Assembly: GCF_000497445.1 (NCBI RefSeq)
Contig: NZ_CM002285.1
Location: forward strand, 2,102,952-2,111,289
From: Streptomyces roseochromogenus subsp. oscitans DS 12.976
Lineage (GTDB): Bacteria; Actinomycetota; Actinomycetes; Streptomycetales; Streptomycetaceae
Length of the DNA stretch: 8,338 nucleotides
Reading direction: 5' to 3'
The position numbers and the translations under genes are program-made. Position 1 is the first letter of the stretch, and each line of letters starts with the position of its first letter. This document shows positions 1 through 5,578 of the stretch, in pieces. Under the pieces are notes generated by a model. The model was not told the DNA's origin, did no database searches, and was given only the letters and a program-made list of their open reading frames with translations.

Positions 1-39
1 GCCCACACCCCGGCAGCACTCCAGGTCTTCCGCTGCTGA
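1..39 (+). CDS. Possible C-terminal tail of an upstream gene (partial)
   Basis: Frame 1 reads AHTPAALQVFRC and ends at TGA 37-39. Ten of its twelve codons end in G or C, which fits a real coding tail in this genome, but twelve residues are too few to name a family. If real, the gene ends 78 bases before the carbonic anhydrase start and runs in the same direction. It could equally be non-coding. Confidence 0.3.
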   Translation, partial: AHTPAALQVFRC

Positions 40-100
40 CCGGCACCCGCTCTCCCCCCACAACCGTCGTTCAAGTCCGACGCGCCCGTGCAGGCGCGCC

Positions 101-106
101 AGGAGG
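101..106 (+). promoter_or_regulatory. Ribosome binding site AGGAGG for the carbonic anhydrase
   Basis: A full AGGAGG lies 11 bases before ATG 118. It sits inside the reading frame that an upstream GTG at 88 would open, so it decides the start in favour of 118. Confidence 0.8.
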
Positions 107-117
107 AACCCACACAT

Positions 118-696
118 ATGCAGCCCCTCATCGACAACGCCCGTACCTTCGGACAGCGCCCTGAGGAGTTCGCCAAGCTCGCCGAAGGCCAGTCCCCGCA
201 GGTCCTGTTCATCACCTGCTCCGATTCCCGGGTCGTCCCGGCCCTGATCACGGGCGCCCGCCCCGGCCAGCTCTTCGAGCTGCGCACCGCGGGCAACATC
301 GTCCCGCCCCACACCTCGCTCCACCCCACGAGCGAGGCCGCCACCATCGAGTACGCCGTCGAGGTGCTCGGCGTCCGCGACATCGTCGTCTGCGGTCACT
401 CGCACTGCGGTGCCGTCGGCGCGCTGGTGCGCGGCGACGATCTGACGGCCGTACCCGCCGTGCGTGACTGGCTCGCGCACGCCACCCCGCGCCCGGCCGG
501 CGTGGCCGAGGACCCGGAGGTCGCCGAGGGCGTACAGGCCCACGCCCTGACCCAGTTGCTGCGGCTGCGCTCGTACCCGTGCGTCGAGCGGAAACTGGCG
601 GTGGGTCAACTCGGCCTGCACGCCTGGTACTACGAGGTGCATACCGGAGCCGTACGGGCGCACCGCCCGCAGACCGACACCTTCGAGTCCCTGTGA
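118..696 (+). CDS. Beta-class carbonic anhydrase
   Basis: Cytoplasmic zinc enzyme that interconverts CO2 and bicarbonate. The 192-residue product has the beta-class signature: the zinc cysteine with its Asp-Arg dyad in CSDSR (C34, D36, R38), and the other two zinc ligands in CGHSHCG (H94 and C97). The segment between them, with ELRTAGN, is also typical. About 190-220 residues is normal for the family, so the gene looks complete. ATG 118 is chosen because AGGAGG at 101-106 lies 11 bases upstream; an in-frame GTG at 88 would add ten residues before the family's usual start and has no comparable site. The stop TGA overlaps the GTG of the SulP gene, so the two are probably translated together. 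That pairing suggests the enzyme handles bicarbonate moved by the transporter. The class is clear from sequence; the partnership is inferred. Confidence 0.95.
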   Translation: MQPLIDNARTFGQRPEEFAKLAEGQSPQVLFITCSDSRVVPALITGARPGQLFELRTAGNIVPPHTSLHPTSEAATIEYAVEVLGVRDIVVCGHSHCGAVGALVRGDDLTAVPAVRDWLAHATPRPAGVAEDPEVAEGVQAHALTQLLRLRSYPCVERKLAVGQLGLHAWYYEVHTGAVRAHRPQTDTFESL

Positions 697-2192
697 GCGC
701 GCCGATGACCAGCGACAGCACCAGCCTCATATCCCGCTTCCCGTATCTGCGGCAGGACTTCGCCGCATCCCTCGTCGTCTTCCTGGTCGCGCTGCCGCTG
801 TGCGTGGGCGTGGCCGTCGCCTCCGGGGTCCCGGCCGAACTCGGCATGATCACCGGCATCGTGGGCGGACTCGTCACCGGGCTGATGCGCGGCAGCAGCC
901 TGCAGGTGTCGGGTCCGGCGGCCGGCCTGACCGTGCTCGTCTTCGAGGCGGTAAAGGAGTTCGGGCTGCCCGCGCTCGGCGTGGTCGTGCTCGCCTCCGG
1001 AGTCCTCCAGATGGGCATGGGCCTGCTGCGGCTGGGCCGCTACTTCCGCGCCATCTCGGTCTCCGTCGTGGAGGGAATGCTGGCCGGAATCGGACTGGTG
1101 CTCGTCGCCGGGCAGTTGTACCCGGCGCTGGCGACCAAGGCCCCCGATTCCGGACCGGCCAAGATCGCCGGGCTGCCCGGGGCGTTCCTGGACGCCTTCG
1201 GCGACGGCAGGGCCGTGGCCTCGCTCGCGGTGTGCGCGGGCACGATCGCGGTGCTGCTGCTGTGGCGGCACATCCCGGCGAGCGGGCGTACGCTGCCCGG
1301 TCCACTGGCCGCGGTCGGCCTGGCCACGGTGGCCGCGTTCGCGCTGGACCTGCCGGTGGCGACGGTGGAGGTGCGGGGCCTGCTGGGCGCCGTACAGCCG
1401 CCGCCGCTCAGCGCGTTCGGCGAGCTGGCGGGTGTCGGGCTGCTCGGCACGATCGTCGCCTTCACACTGATCGCCTCCGCCGAGTCGCTGTTCAGCGCGG
1501 CCGCCGTGGACCGGCTGCACACCGGGCCGCGCACCGAGTACGACAAGGAGTTGCTCGCCCAGGGCGCCGGCAACACGGTGTGCGGGCTGCTGGGCGCGCT
1601 GCCGATGACCGCGGTGATCGTGCGCAGCGCGGCCAACGTCCAGGCGGGCGCCCGTACGAAGGCCTCGCGGGTGCTGCACGGGATGTGGCTGCTGCTGTTC
1701 GCGGCGCTGCTGCCGGACGTGCTGGCCTACATACCGATCCCGGCGCTCGCGGGCATCCTGATCCACTCGGGCGCCAAGCTGGTCCCGGTGCGGACGCTGG
1801 CCGGGCTGTGGCGCGAGCACCGGGGCGAGGCGCTGATCCTGTCCGTCACCGCCCTGTCCATCGTGGCGGTCAGCATGTTCGAAGGGGTGCTGATCGGTCT
1901 CGCCCTGGCCGTGGTCAAGACGGCCTGGGAGGCCTCGCACGTCAAGCTGGAGGTGATCGACAAGGGCGCGGGCCCGGTCGACGTCCATGTCGCGGGCAAC
2001 GCGACCTTCCTGCGGCTGCCGAAGATCCTGGACAGCCTGGAGTCGCTCCCCGAGGACCGCCCGGTCCGCCTGGACCTGTCCGGCCTGCACCACCTCGACC
2101 ACGCCTGCCGTACGGCCCTGGAGAACTGGGCGGAACGGCACGGCGCGGCGGGGAAGGAACCGGTGCGGGTGACGGCGGCCCAGGCCGTCTGA
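693..2192 (+). CDS. SulP-family inorganic anion transporter with STAS domain
   Basis: Inner-membrane transporter of the SLC26/SulP family, which moves sulfate, bicarbonate or related anions. The 499-residue protein starts with the SulP first-helix pattern (PYLRQDFAASLVVFLVALPLCVGVA, written here in part), followed by many hydrophobic segments. The family's SGP motif is in LQVSGPAAGL. A cytoplasmic STAS domain occupies about residues 416-499, with the core LDLSGLHHLDHACRTAL. Length is near the family's usual 480-560. GTG 693 overlaps the carbonic anhydrase stop by four bases (GTGA), the classic coupling arrangement; ATG 705 is an alternative four codons in, and neither has a strong Shine-Dalgarno. 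Bicarbonate is the likeliest substrate, since SulP proteins are often fused or adjacent to carbonic anhydrases. The substrate is inferred from context; sulfate cannot be excluded. A strong hairpin follows the stop. Confidence 0.92.
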   Translation: MSAPMTSDSTSLISRFPYLRQDFAASLVVFLVALPLCVGVAVASGVPAELGMITGIVGGLVTGLMRGSSLQVSGPAAGLTVLVFEAVKEFGLPALGVVVLASGVLQMGMGLLRLGRYFRAISVSVVEGMLAGIGLVLVAGQLYPALATKAPDSGPAKIAGLPGAFLDAFGDGRAVASLAVCAGTIAVLLLWRHIPASGRTLPGPLAAVGLATVAAFALDLPVATVEVRGLLGAVQPPPLSAFGELAGVGLLGTIVAFTLIASAESLFSAAAVDRLHTGPRTEYDKELLAQGAGNTVCGLLGALPMTAVIVRSAANVQAGARTKASRVLHGMWLLLFAALLPDVLAYIPIPALAGILIHSGAKLVPVRTLAGLWREHRGEALILSVTALSIVAVSMFEGVLIGLALAVVKTAWEASHVKLEVIDKGAGPVDVHVAGNATFLRLPKILDSLESLPEDRPVRLDLSGLHHLDHACRTALENWAERHGAAGKEPVRVTAAQAV

Positions 2193-2204
2193 CGGCCGCT
2201 GTCT

Positions 2205-2244
2205 CCGGGCCGGGACGCCGACGCCCCTCGGCATCCCGGCCCGG
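2205..2244 (+). terminator. Strong GC stem-loop after the CA-SulP operon
   Basis: CCGGGCCGGGA at 2205-2215 is perfectly complementary to TCCCGGCCCGG at 2234-2244. After one C/A mismatch the stem continues with GCCGA/TCGGC around a six-base loop (2222-2227). It starts 13 bases after the SulP stop. There is no T-run, which is common for actinobacterial terminators. It probably separates the CA-SulP transcript from the slipin gene; the symmetry allows function on either strand. Confidence 0.7.
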
Positions 2245-2320
2245 TCCGCCCGGACCCCTCGGCAGAGCGGCCCAACCGGCTTATGGTTGCAGCAGCGGAC
2301 AAAAGCGGACCTCTCCGTGA

Positions 2321-2325
2321 GGAGG
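2321..2325 (+). promoter_or_regulatory. Ribosome binding site GGAGG for the slipin gene
   Basis: GGAGG lies five bases before ATG 2331, in the context GTGAGGAGGTCACC. It decides this start over the upstream in-frame ATG at 2283. Confidence 0.8.
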
Positions 2326-2330
2326 TCACC

Positions 2331-3131
2331 ATGCTCCAGGAGCTGCTGGGCGCGATCGCGGCGGCGGGTTCCGCCGGTGTGATCTATCTGGCCATGGCGG
2401 CGCGCGTGGTCAAGCAGTACGAACGCGGTGTGCTGTTCCGGCTCGGACGCGTCACCAGAGATGCACGGACGCCGGGTTTCACGCTGATCATCCCCTTCGT
2501 GGACCGGCTGCAGAAGGTCAACATGCAGATCGTGACGATGCCGATCCCGGCCCAGGAGGGCATCACGCGCGACAACGTCACCGTCCGTGTGGACGCGGTC
2601 GTCTACTTCAGGGTGATCGACGCGGAGAGCGCCCTGGTGAAGGTCGAGGACTACAAGTTCGCGGTGTCGCAGATGGCCCAGACGTCCCTCAGGTCGATCA
2701 TCGGCAAGAGCGACCTGGACGATCTGCTCTCCAACCGCGAGAAGCTCAACCAGGGGCTGGAGCTGATGATCGACAGCCCGGCCGTCGGCTGGGGCATCCA
2801 GGTCGACCGGGTGGAGATCAAGGACGTCTCCCTGCCGGACACGATGAAGCGGTCCATGGCCCGCCAGGCAGAGGCCGACCGGGAGCGCCGGGCCCGGATC
2901 ATCAACGCCGACGCCGAGCTCCAGGCCTCCAAGAAGCTGGCCGAGGCCGCGCAGCAGATGGCCGACACCCCCGCCGCGCTGCAGCTGCGGCTGCTCCAGA
3001 CGGTGATGGCGGTCTCCGCCGAGAAGAACTCCACGCTGGTCCTGCCCATCCCGGTGGAGCTGCTGCACTTCCTGGAGCGAGGCAACCAGCAGCACGTGCC
3101 GAACGGTGACGGAGAACGCCCGTCGGACTAG
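2331..3131 (+). CDS. Slipin family (stomatin-like, SPFH domain) membrane protein
   Basis: A membrane-anchored scaffold protein of the stomatin/prohibitin (SPFH) superfamily, members of which oligomerise and organise membrane regions or modulate proteases and channels. The 266-residue product has one N-terminal hydrophobic segment (about residues 5-24). Slipin hallmarks follow: the YERGVLFRLGR stretch at 30-40, PGFTLIIPFVDRLQKV at 48-63 and the ITRDNVTVRVDAVVYFRV stretch at 78-95. The region around 173-212 is rich in charged residues and alanine and looks like a coiled coil, with a short polar tail after. ATG 2331 is chosen for GGAGG at 2321-2325; an in-frame ATG at 2283 would add 16 residues without a ribosome site. 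No NfeD-type partner, often found next to slipins, is seen on either side. The specific role is unknown. Confidence 0.93.
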   Translation: MLQELLGAIAAAGSAGVIYLAMAARVVKQYERGVLFRLGRVTRDARTPGFTLIIPFVDRLQKVNMQIVTMPIPAQEGITRDNVTVRVDAVVYFRVIDAESALVKVEDYKFAVSQMAQTSLRSIIGKSDLDDLLSNREKLNQGLELMIDSPAVGWGIQVDRVEIKDVSLPDTMKRSMARQAEADRERRARIINADAELQASKKLAEAAQQMADTPAALQLRLLQTVMAVSAEKNSTLVLPIPVELLHFLERGNQQHVPNGDGERPSD

Positions 3132-3168
3132 GGTCCGTCCGGCGGGTCAGGTCGCGGGAAATCGACGG

Positions 3169-3194
3169 CGCGGATGGGCGTGCCGGCCCCCGCG
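3169..3194 (+). terminator. Possible hairpin terminator after the slipin gene
   Basis: CGCGG at 3169-3173 pairs with CCGCG at 3190-3194. Just inside, GGGC at 3176-3179 pairs with GCCC at 3186-3189, with two unpaired bases on the left side and a six-base loop. It lies about 40 bases after the slipin stop and before the next promoter. The stem is modest and such pairings are common in GC-rich DNA, so this is tentative. Confidence 0.35.
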
Positions 3195-3222
3195 TCTGCG
3201 ACAGGATCCGCCGGACATGCCC

Positions 3223-3228
3223 TAGCGT
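3223..3228 (+). promoter_or_regulatory. -10 box TAGCGT for a leaderless transcript of the PEBP gene
   Basis: TAGCGT matches the actinobacterial TANNNT -10 pattern and ends seven bases before ATG 3236, so transcription would begin at or next to the start codon. This explains why no Shine-Dalgarno is seen before this gene. No convincing -35 was found (GCGACA and ACAGGA are weak options). Confidence 0.5.
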
Positions 3229-3235
3229 GCCGGGC

Positions 3236-3799
3236 ATGCGCAGGAGTTGGGTGATGGCCGTGGCCGCGGCGGCCGCGATGAGCGTCGTAACGGGCTGCGG
3301 GGACAGCGGCGGCAAACAGGGCGCCACGCCCTCCCCCACCGTCGGCCGGCAGCTGACCGTCACCAGCACCGCGTACGGCGACGGCGGCACCATCCCGCGC
3401 CGCCACACCTGCGACGGCGCGGACGTGTCGCCCCCGTTGGCCCTCACCGCCGTACCCCCGCACACGGCCTCGCTGGCCCTGCTTCTGCAGGACCCCGACG
3501 CCCCGCACGGCACGTTCACGCACTGGCTGGCGTGGGGCATCGACCCGCACACGAGGCAACTGGCCGCCGGGGAACATCCGCAGGGAGCGACCGAGGGCCG
3601 CAACGACTTCAAGAGGCCCGGCTACGGCGGCCCCTGCCCACCGCGCGGAGACCGCCCGCACCACTACGTCCTCACGGTCTACGCCACCGACCGCCGACTG
3701 TCGCTCGCGGCAGGGGCCTCGCCTGCCGACCTGCTGCGGGCGCTGTCCGGTCACACCCTCGCCGCAGGCACGCTGACCGGCCGATACGGGCGCAGATAG
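3236..3799 (+). CDS. YbhB/YbcL family Raf kinase inhibitor-like (PEBP) lipoprotein
   Basis: Exported member of the phosphatidylethanolamine-binding protein (PEBP) family. Its bacterial biochemical role is unsettled; members are thought to bind small anionic or phospholipid ligands. The 187-residue product begins with Arg-Arg, a hydrophobic stretch and a lipobox ending in cysteine (VVTGC, C21), so it is probably lipid-anchored outside the membrane. A Ser/Pro/Gly linker follows, then the PEBP fold: TCDGADVSPPL (58-68), the ligand-site motif DPDAPHGTFTHWL (86-98) and GYGGPCPPRGDRPHHY (129-144). The motifs are intact and the domain looks full length. ATG 3236 is preferred because it places the signal peptide correctly and lies seven bases after the TAGCGT box; GTG 3227 would add three residues. 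Neighbours give no clear functional link beyond other exported proteins. Confidence 0.9.
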   Translation: MRRSWVMAVAAAAAMSVVTGCGDSGGKQGATPSPTVGRQLTVTSTAYGDGGTIPRRHTCDGADVSPPLALTAVPPHTASLALLLQDPDAPHGTFTHWLAWGIDPHTRQLAAGEHPQGATEGRNDFKRPGYGGPCPPRGDRPHHYVLTVYATDRRLSLAAGASPADLLRALSGHTLAAGTLTGRYGRR

Positions 3800-3825
3800 T
3801 CCCACGAATTACGGCGCGTCGCTGT

Positions 3826-3860
3826 CCGTTTTGGGCGATTTTAATACTAATCTCCGTGAC
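3826..3860 (+). promoter_or_regulatory. AT-rich promoter-like region before the small secreted protein gene
   Basis: The stretch around 3828-3853 (TTTTGGGCGATTTTAATACT and onward) is strikingly AT-rich for this sequence. It lies 60-90 bases before ATG 3915, as expected for a promoter with a leader. TAATAC (3842-3847) or TAATCT (3848-3853) could be the -10 box. No -35 at standard spacing is evident, so the sigma factor cannot be named. Confidence 0.35.
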
Positions 3861-3914
3861 TGTAAGAGGTCGATCTGTTGCAGACCGCTTCCGCTCTCAC
3901 ACCATGGAGATGAC

Positions 3915-4190
3915 ATGCACAGACTTCGCAGGGCCGCCGTTCTGGTCGCAGCTCTCAGCACCGTCGGACTCGCAACCGCCGGCACCGCGTACGCCGGCGG
4001 CGAAGGCGGGCACGAGCACGGCGACATGCAGAGCTCCCAGTGTAAGGACCACGACCTGAATCTCGACGTCCTCGGCGAGGTCGGGATCCTCAACGGCCTG
4101 CTCGGCAACGCGCTCAACGGCGAGGGTGACCCCGGTGCACAGGGCACCCACATCGGCTCGACCATGGGCTGCAACAACAGCGCCGACTGA
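3915..4190 (+). CDS. Small secreted protein with two cysteines, unknown function
   Basis: I do not recognise a named family. The 91-residue product has a clear signal peptide: Arg-rich start (HRLRR), hydrophobic core and likely cleavage after A27 in TAYA-GG. The mature part of about 64 residues starts Gly/His/Glu-rich (GGEGGHEHGD). It has a central hydrophobic, Gly/Asn-punctuated segment (LNLDVLGEVGILNGLLGNAL, 48-67) between two cysteines, C43 and C86, that could form a disulfide, and ends CNNSAD. The size, the cysteine pair and the hydrophobic segment recall actinobacterial surface proteins such as chaplins and rodlins, but no diagnostic motif of either is present. ATG 3915 is chosen for GGAG at 3906-3909 and the signal peptide. 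The gene stands alone, with its own AT-rich upstream region and stem-loops downstream. Confidence 0.8.
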   Translation: MHRLRRAAVLVAALSTVGLATAGTAYAGGEGGHEHGDMQSSQCKDHDLNLDVLGEVGILNGLLGNALNGEGDPGAQGTHIGSTMGCNNSAD

Positions 4191-4281
4191 GCGGCCCACT
4201 CAGATGCCCTTGACGGCGGAAGACGATGGTGGGCCTGGCGTCCGGTGGGCCGGGCGGCCTCCGCACCGCCGGCAGGGGAAT

Positions 4282-4352
4282 GCGTGGCGACCTCACGCGC
4301 GCGCGGACGAGTCCGTGAGCGAGTTCCGTAGGTGCGCGTGAGGTCGCCACGC
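4282..4352. repeat. Perfect 19-bp inverted repeat around a 33-base loop
   Basis: GCGTGGCGACCTCACGCGC at 4282-4300 is the exact reverse complement of 4334-4352. The loop holds its own short pairings: CGGAC (4304-4308) with GTCCG (4311-4315), or CGGA with TCCG at 4325-4328. It starts 91 bases after the stop of the small secreted protein. It could be a terminator, a structured RNA, a protein-binding cruciform or a mobile-element relic; the sequence alone does not decide. Confidence 0.75.
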
Positions 4353-4358
4353 CGTCGA

Positions 4359-4392
4359 CGGCAGCGGAGTGCCGATACGCGCTCCGCTGCCG
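4359..4392. terminator. Second stem-loop, terminator-like
   Basis: CGGCAGCGGAG at 4359-4369 is exactly complementary to CTCCGCTGCCG at 4382-4392. In RNA the stem extends through a U-G and two more pairs, leaving a six-base loop. It is followed by CTTCCGTTT, a weak pyrimidine/T tract. It lies six bases after the 19-bp inverted repeat, so the two may act as a tandem terminator or barrier before the deacetylase promoter. Confidence 0.5.
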
Positions 4393-4483
4393 CTTCCGTT
4401 TGAGCACCGGCGAACACCCGGCCGCCGGAGCACAGGAATCCGCGAGAACGCCGCCGTGCGGGTGACCGTGACGCGGCCCGCCG

Positions 4484-4524
4484 AACATATCGACATATAG
4501 ACGATCATTCAGTCCTATTTTCAT
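4484..4524 (+). promoter_or_regulatory. AT-rich probable promoter region of the deacetylase gene
   Basis: This leader is far richer in A and T than its surroundings and contains CATAT at 4486-4490 and 4494-4498, with a third copy (4522-4526) running into the start codon. TATTTT at 4516-4521 could be a -10 box, putting transcription start near 4528, a GTG in frame with the gene. TCGACA (4490-4495) resembles a -35 but at long spacing. No Shine-Dalgarno precedes the gene, which fits a leaderless or near-leaderless transcript. The exact boxes are uncertain. Confidence 0.35.
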
Positions 4525-5382
4525 ATGGTGATCCCACGACTACGCCATATCACCACCGTCTGTGCCCTGGGCGCGGCTCTCGCCGCCTGCGGTACCGCGG
4601 ACCCCGCGGGCGGTGCCCGCCCGGCCCCGGCCAAGTCCCCCGTCTCCGCCTCCCCGTCCGCCTCGCACCCGCCCGTGCTGGCCCCCGGCCCCGGCGGCCT
4701 GACCCCGGTCTTCGAGCACGGCCCGCGCTCCCTGGGCAAGACCGTCGCGCTGACCTTCGACGCCGACATGACCTCCGACGAGGGTCCCCGTGCCGCCGCC
4801 GGCGAGCACTTCGACAACCCGGATCTCATCGGCGCCCTGCGGGCGCTGAAGGTGCCGGCGACGATCTTCATGACCGGCCGCTGGGCCGACGAGTACCCGA
4901 CCGAGGCCCGCAGCCTCGGCCACGACCCGCTGTTCGAGGTCGCCAACCACTCCTACAGCCATTACGCGTTCACCGACGACTGCTACGGCCTGCCGACGAT
5001 CGGAGCCGGAAACATGCGGACGGATGTGGAGCGGGCGTACGCCTCCCTGCATCAGGCGGGCGTGCCGCACGCGCTGCCCTACTTCCGCTTTCCCGGCGGC
5101 TGTTACGACAAGCGGGCGCTGCGCACGCTGAGCGGGCTCGGGTTGACCGCGGTGCAGTGGGACGTGGTGAGCGGCGACGCGTTCGCCACGGACGCCGACG
5201 CCGTCACCCAGCAGGTGCTGGACGGGGTGAAGCCCGGCTCGGTGGTCATCATGCACTGCACCCTCAGCGCCGCCCCGACCACCGAGCAGGTCGTCCGCGC
5301 GGTCGTCCCGGAACTGCGCCGACGCGGCTACCGGTTCGTGAAGGTCTCCGACCTGATCGGCGCGAGCAGCGGACACCGCTGA
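4525..5382 (+). CDS. Polysaccharide deacetylase (NodB domain, CE4) lipoprotein
   Basis: Predicted extracellular, membrane-anchored metal-dependent deacetylase acting on N-acetylated glycans such as peptidoglycan, chitin oligomers or a surface polysaccharide. The 285-residue product opens with a lipoprotein signal ending LAAC (C22) and a Pro/Ala/Ser linker to about residue 60. The NodB motifs follow in order: TFDAD (D79, D81), the metal-binding NHSYSH (H142, H146), RFPGG (R188), DVVSGD (213-218) and VIMHC (H244). Motif 1 normally reads TFDDG; here an alanine separates the two aspartates, a variation to note, though all other motifs are intact. Three cysteines in the domain (in DDCYG, GGCYD and MHC) may pair outside the cell. 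ATG 4525 gives the signal peptide; GTG 4528 is equally possible. Substrate cannot be told from sequence. No partner gene overlaps it. Confidence 0.92.
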   Translation: MVIPRLRHITTVCALGAALAACGTADPAGGARPAPAKSPVSASPSASHPPVLAPGPGGLTPVFEHGPRSLGKTVALTFDADMTSDEGPRAAAGEHFDNPDLIGALRALKVPATIFMTGRWADEYPTEARSLGHDPLFEVANHSYSHYAFTDDCYGLPTIGAGNMRTDVERAYASLHQAGVPHALPYFRFPGGCYDKRALRTLSGLGLTAVQWDVVSGDAFATDADAVTQQVLDGVKPGSVVIMHCTLSAAPTTEQVVRAVVPELRRRGYRFVKVSDLIGASSGHR

Positions 5383-5490
5383 GCGGCCCGGGCTGGAGAC
5401 ATGAGCGACGAGGACGACAGGACCTACTGAACGATCGTCGACGCCACACAGCCACCGAAGGCCGCCGGCCCGTCTCCGAACCGGTGACCA

Positions 5491-5544
5491 AGCCGTTGGC
5501 GGCGGTAGCCTCATATCAGCCGTTGGCGGCGGTAGCCGCATATC
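5491..5544. repeat. Two tandem copies of a 27-bp direct repeat
   Basis: Copies at 5491-5517 and 5518-5544 are head to tail with no spacer and differ at one base (T5511 versus G5538). Each contains CCGTTGGCGGCGGTAGCC followed by CATATC. The second copy ends 20 bases before the TAGGGT box of the next gene, so the repeats sit where an operator or activator site would be. They could also be a simple local duplication. Confidence 0.8.
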
Positions 5545-5564
5545 AGACACAGCCCTGCGCCCCT

Positions 5565-5570
5565 TAGGGT
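5565..5570 (+). promoter_or_regulatory. -10 box TAGGGT for a leaderless transcript of the PTH2 gene
   Basis: TAGGGT is a good actinobacterial -10 box and ends eight bases before GTG 5579, so the message would start at or within a base or two of the start codon. The absence of a Shine-Dalgarno agrees. A -35 at 17-base spacing would be ATCAGA (5542-5547), at the edge of the second 27-bp repeat; it is a poor match. Confidence 0.55.
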
Positions 5571-5578
5571 TGGCCGGT

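Larger units (their letters stand above)
4191..4524. other. Gene-free stretch with stem-loops and an AT-rich leader
   Basis: No coding frame in these 334 bases has a ribosome site or recognisable product. It holds a copy of GGCCCAC (4193-4199) facing two copies of GTGGGCC (4229-4235, 4245-4251), a perfect 19-bp inverted repeat (4282-4300 with 4334-4352), a second stem-loop (4359-4392), and an AT-rich segment from about 4483 to the deacetylase start. The first part probably ends the small secreted protein transcript; the last part probably carries the deacetylase promoter. Confidence 0.6.

Noticed and set aside
1449..1456. ACGATCGT palindrome inside the SulP gene as a TetR operator
   Set aside because: It is within well-supported coding sequence with ordinary codons; it mainly shows that this 8-mer can occur by chance here.
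630..3095. Open minus-strand frame of 821 codons opposite SulP and slipin
   Set aside because: Same shadow effect: composition is His/Gln/Arg/Gly-rich, there is no domain, and both opposite-strand genes are certain.
4304..4321. Loop of the 19-bp inverted repeat contains GAGTCCGTGAG, as in stem II of model hammerhead ribozymes
   Set aside because: The conserved hammerhead core (CUGAUGA and GAAA in the right places) is absent and the stem is not completed by GGAC, so the match is coincidental.
5401..5430. Nine-codon frame MSDEDDRTY after the deacetylase
   Set aside because: The only upstream GGAG is two bases from the ATG, too close to work, and the frame is too short to support.
5484..5567. 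Small frame GTG 5484 to TAG 5567 in which the 27-bp repeat encodes PLAAVASYQ/PLAAVAAYQ
   Set aside because: No ribosome site, and the repeated codons TTG, GTA, TCA, TAT are rare in this genome style. The stop lies inside the -10 box of the next gene. A repeat length of 27 being divisible by three is probably chance.
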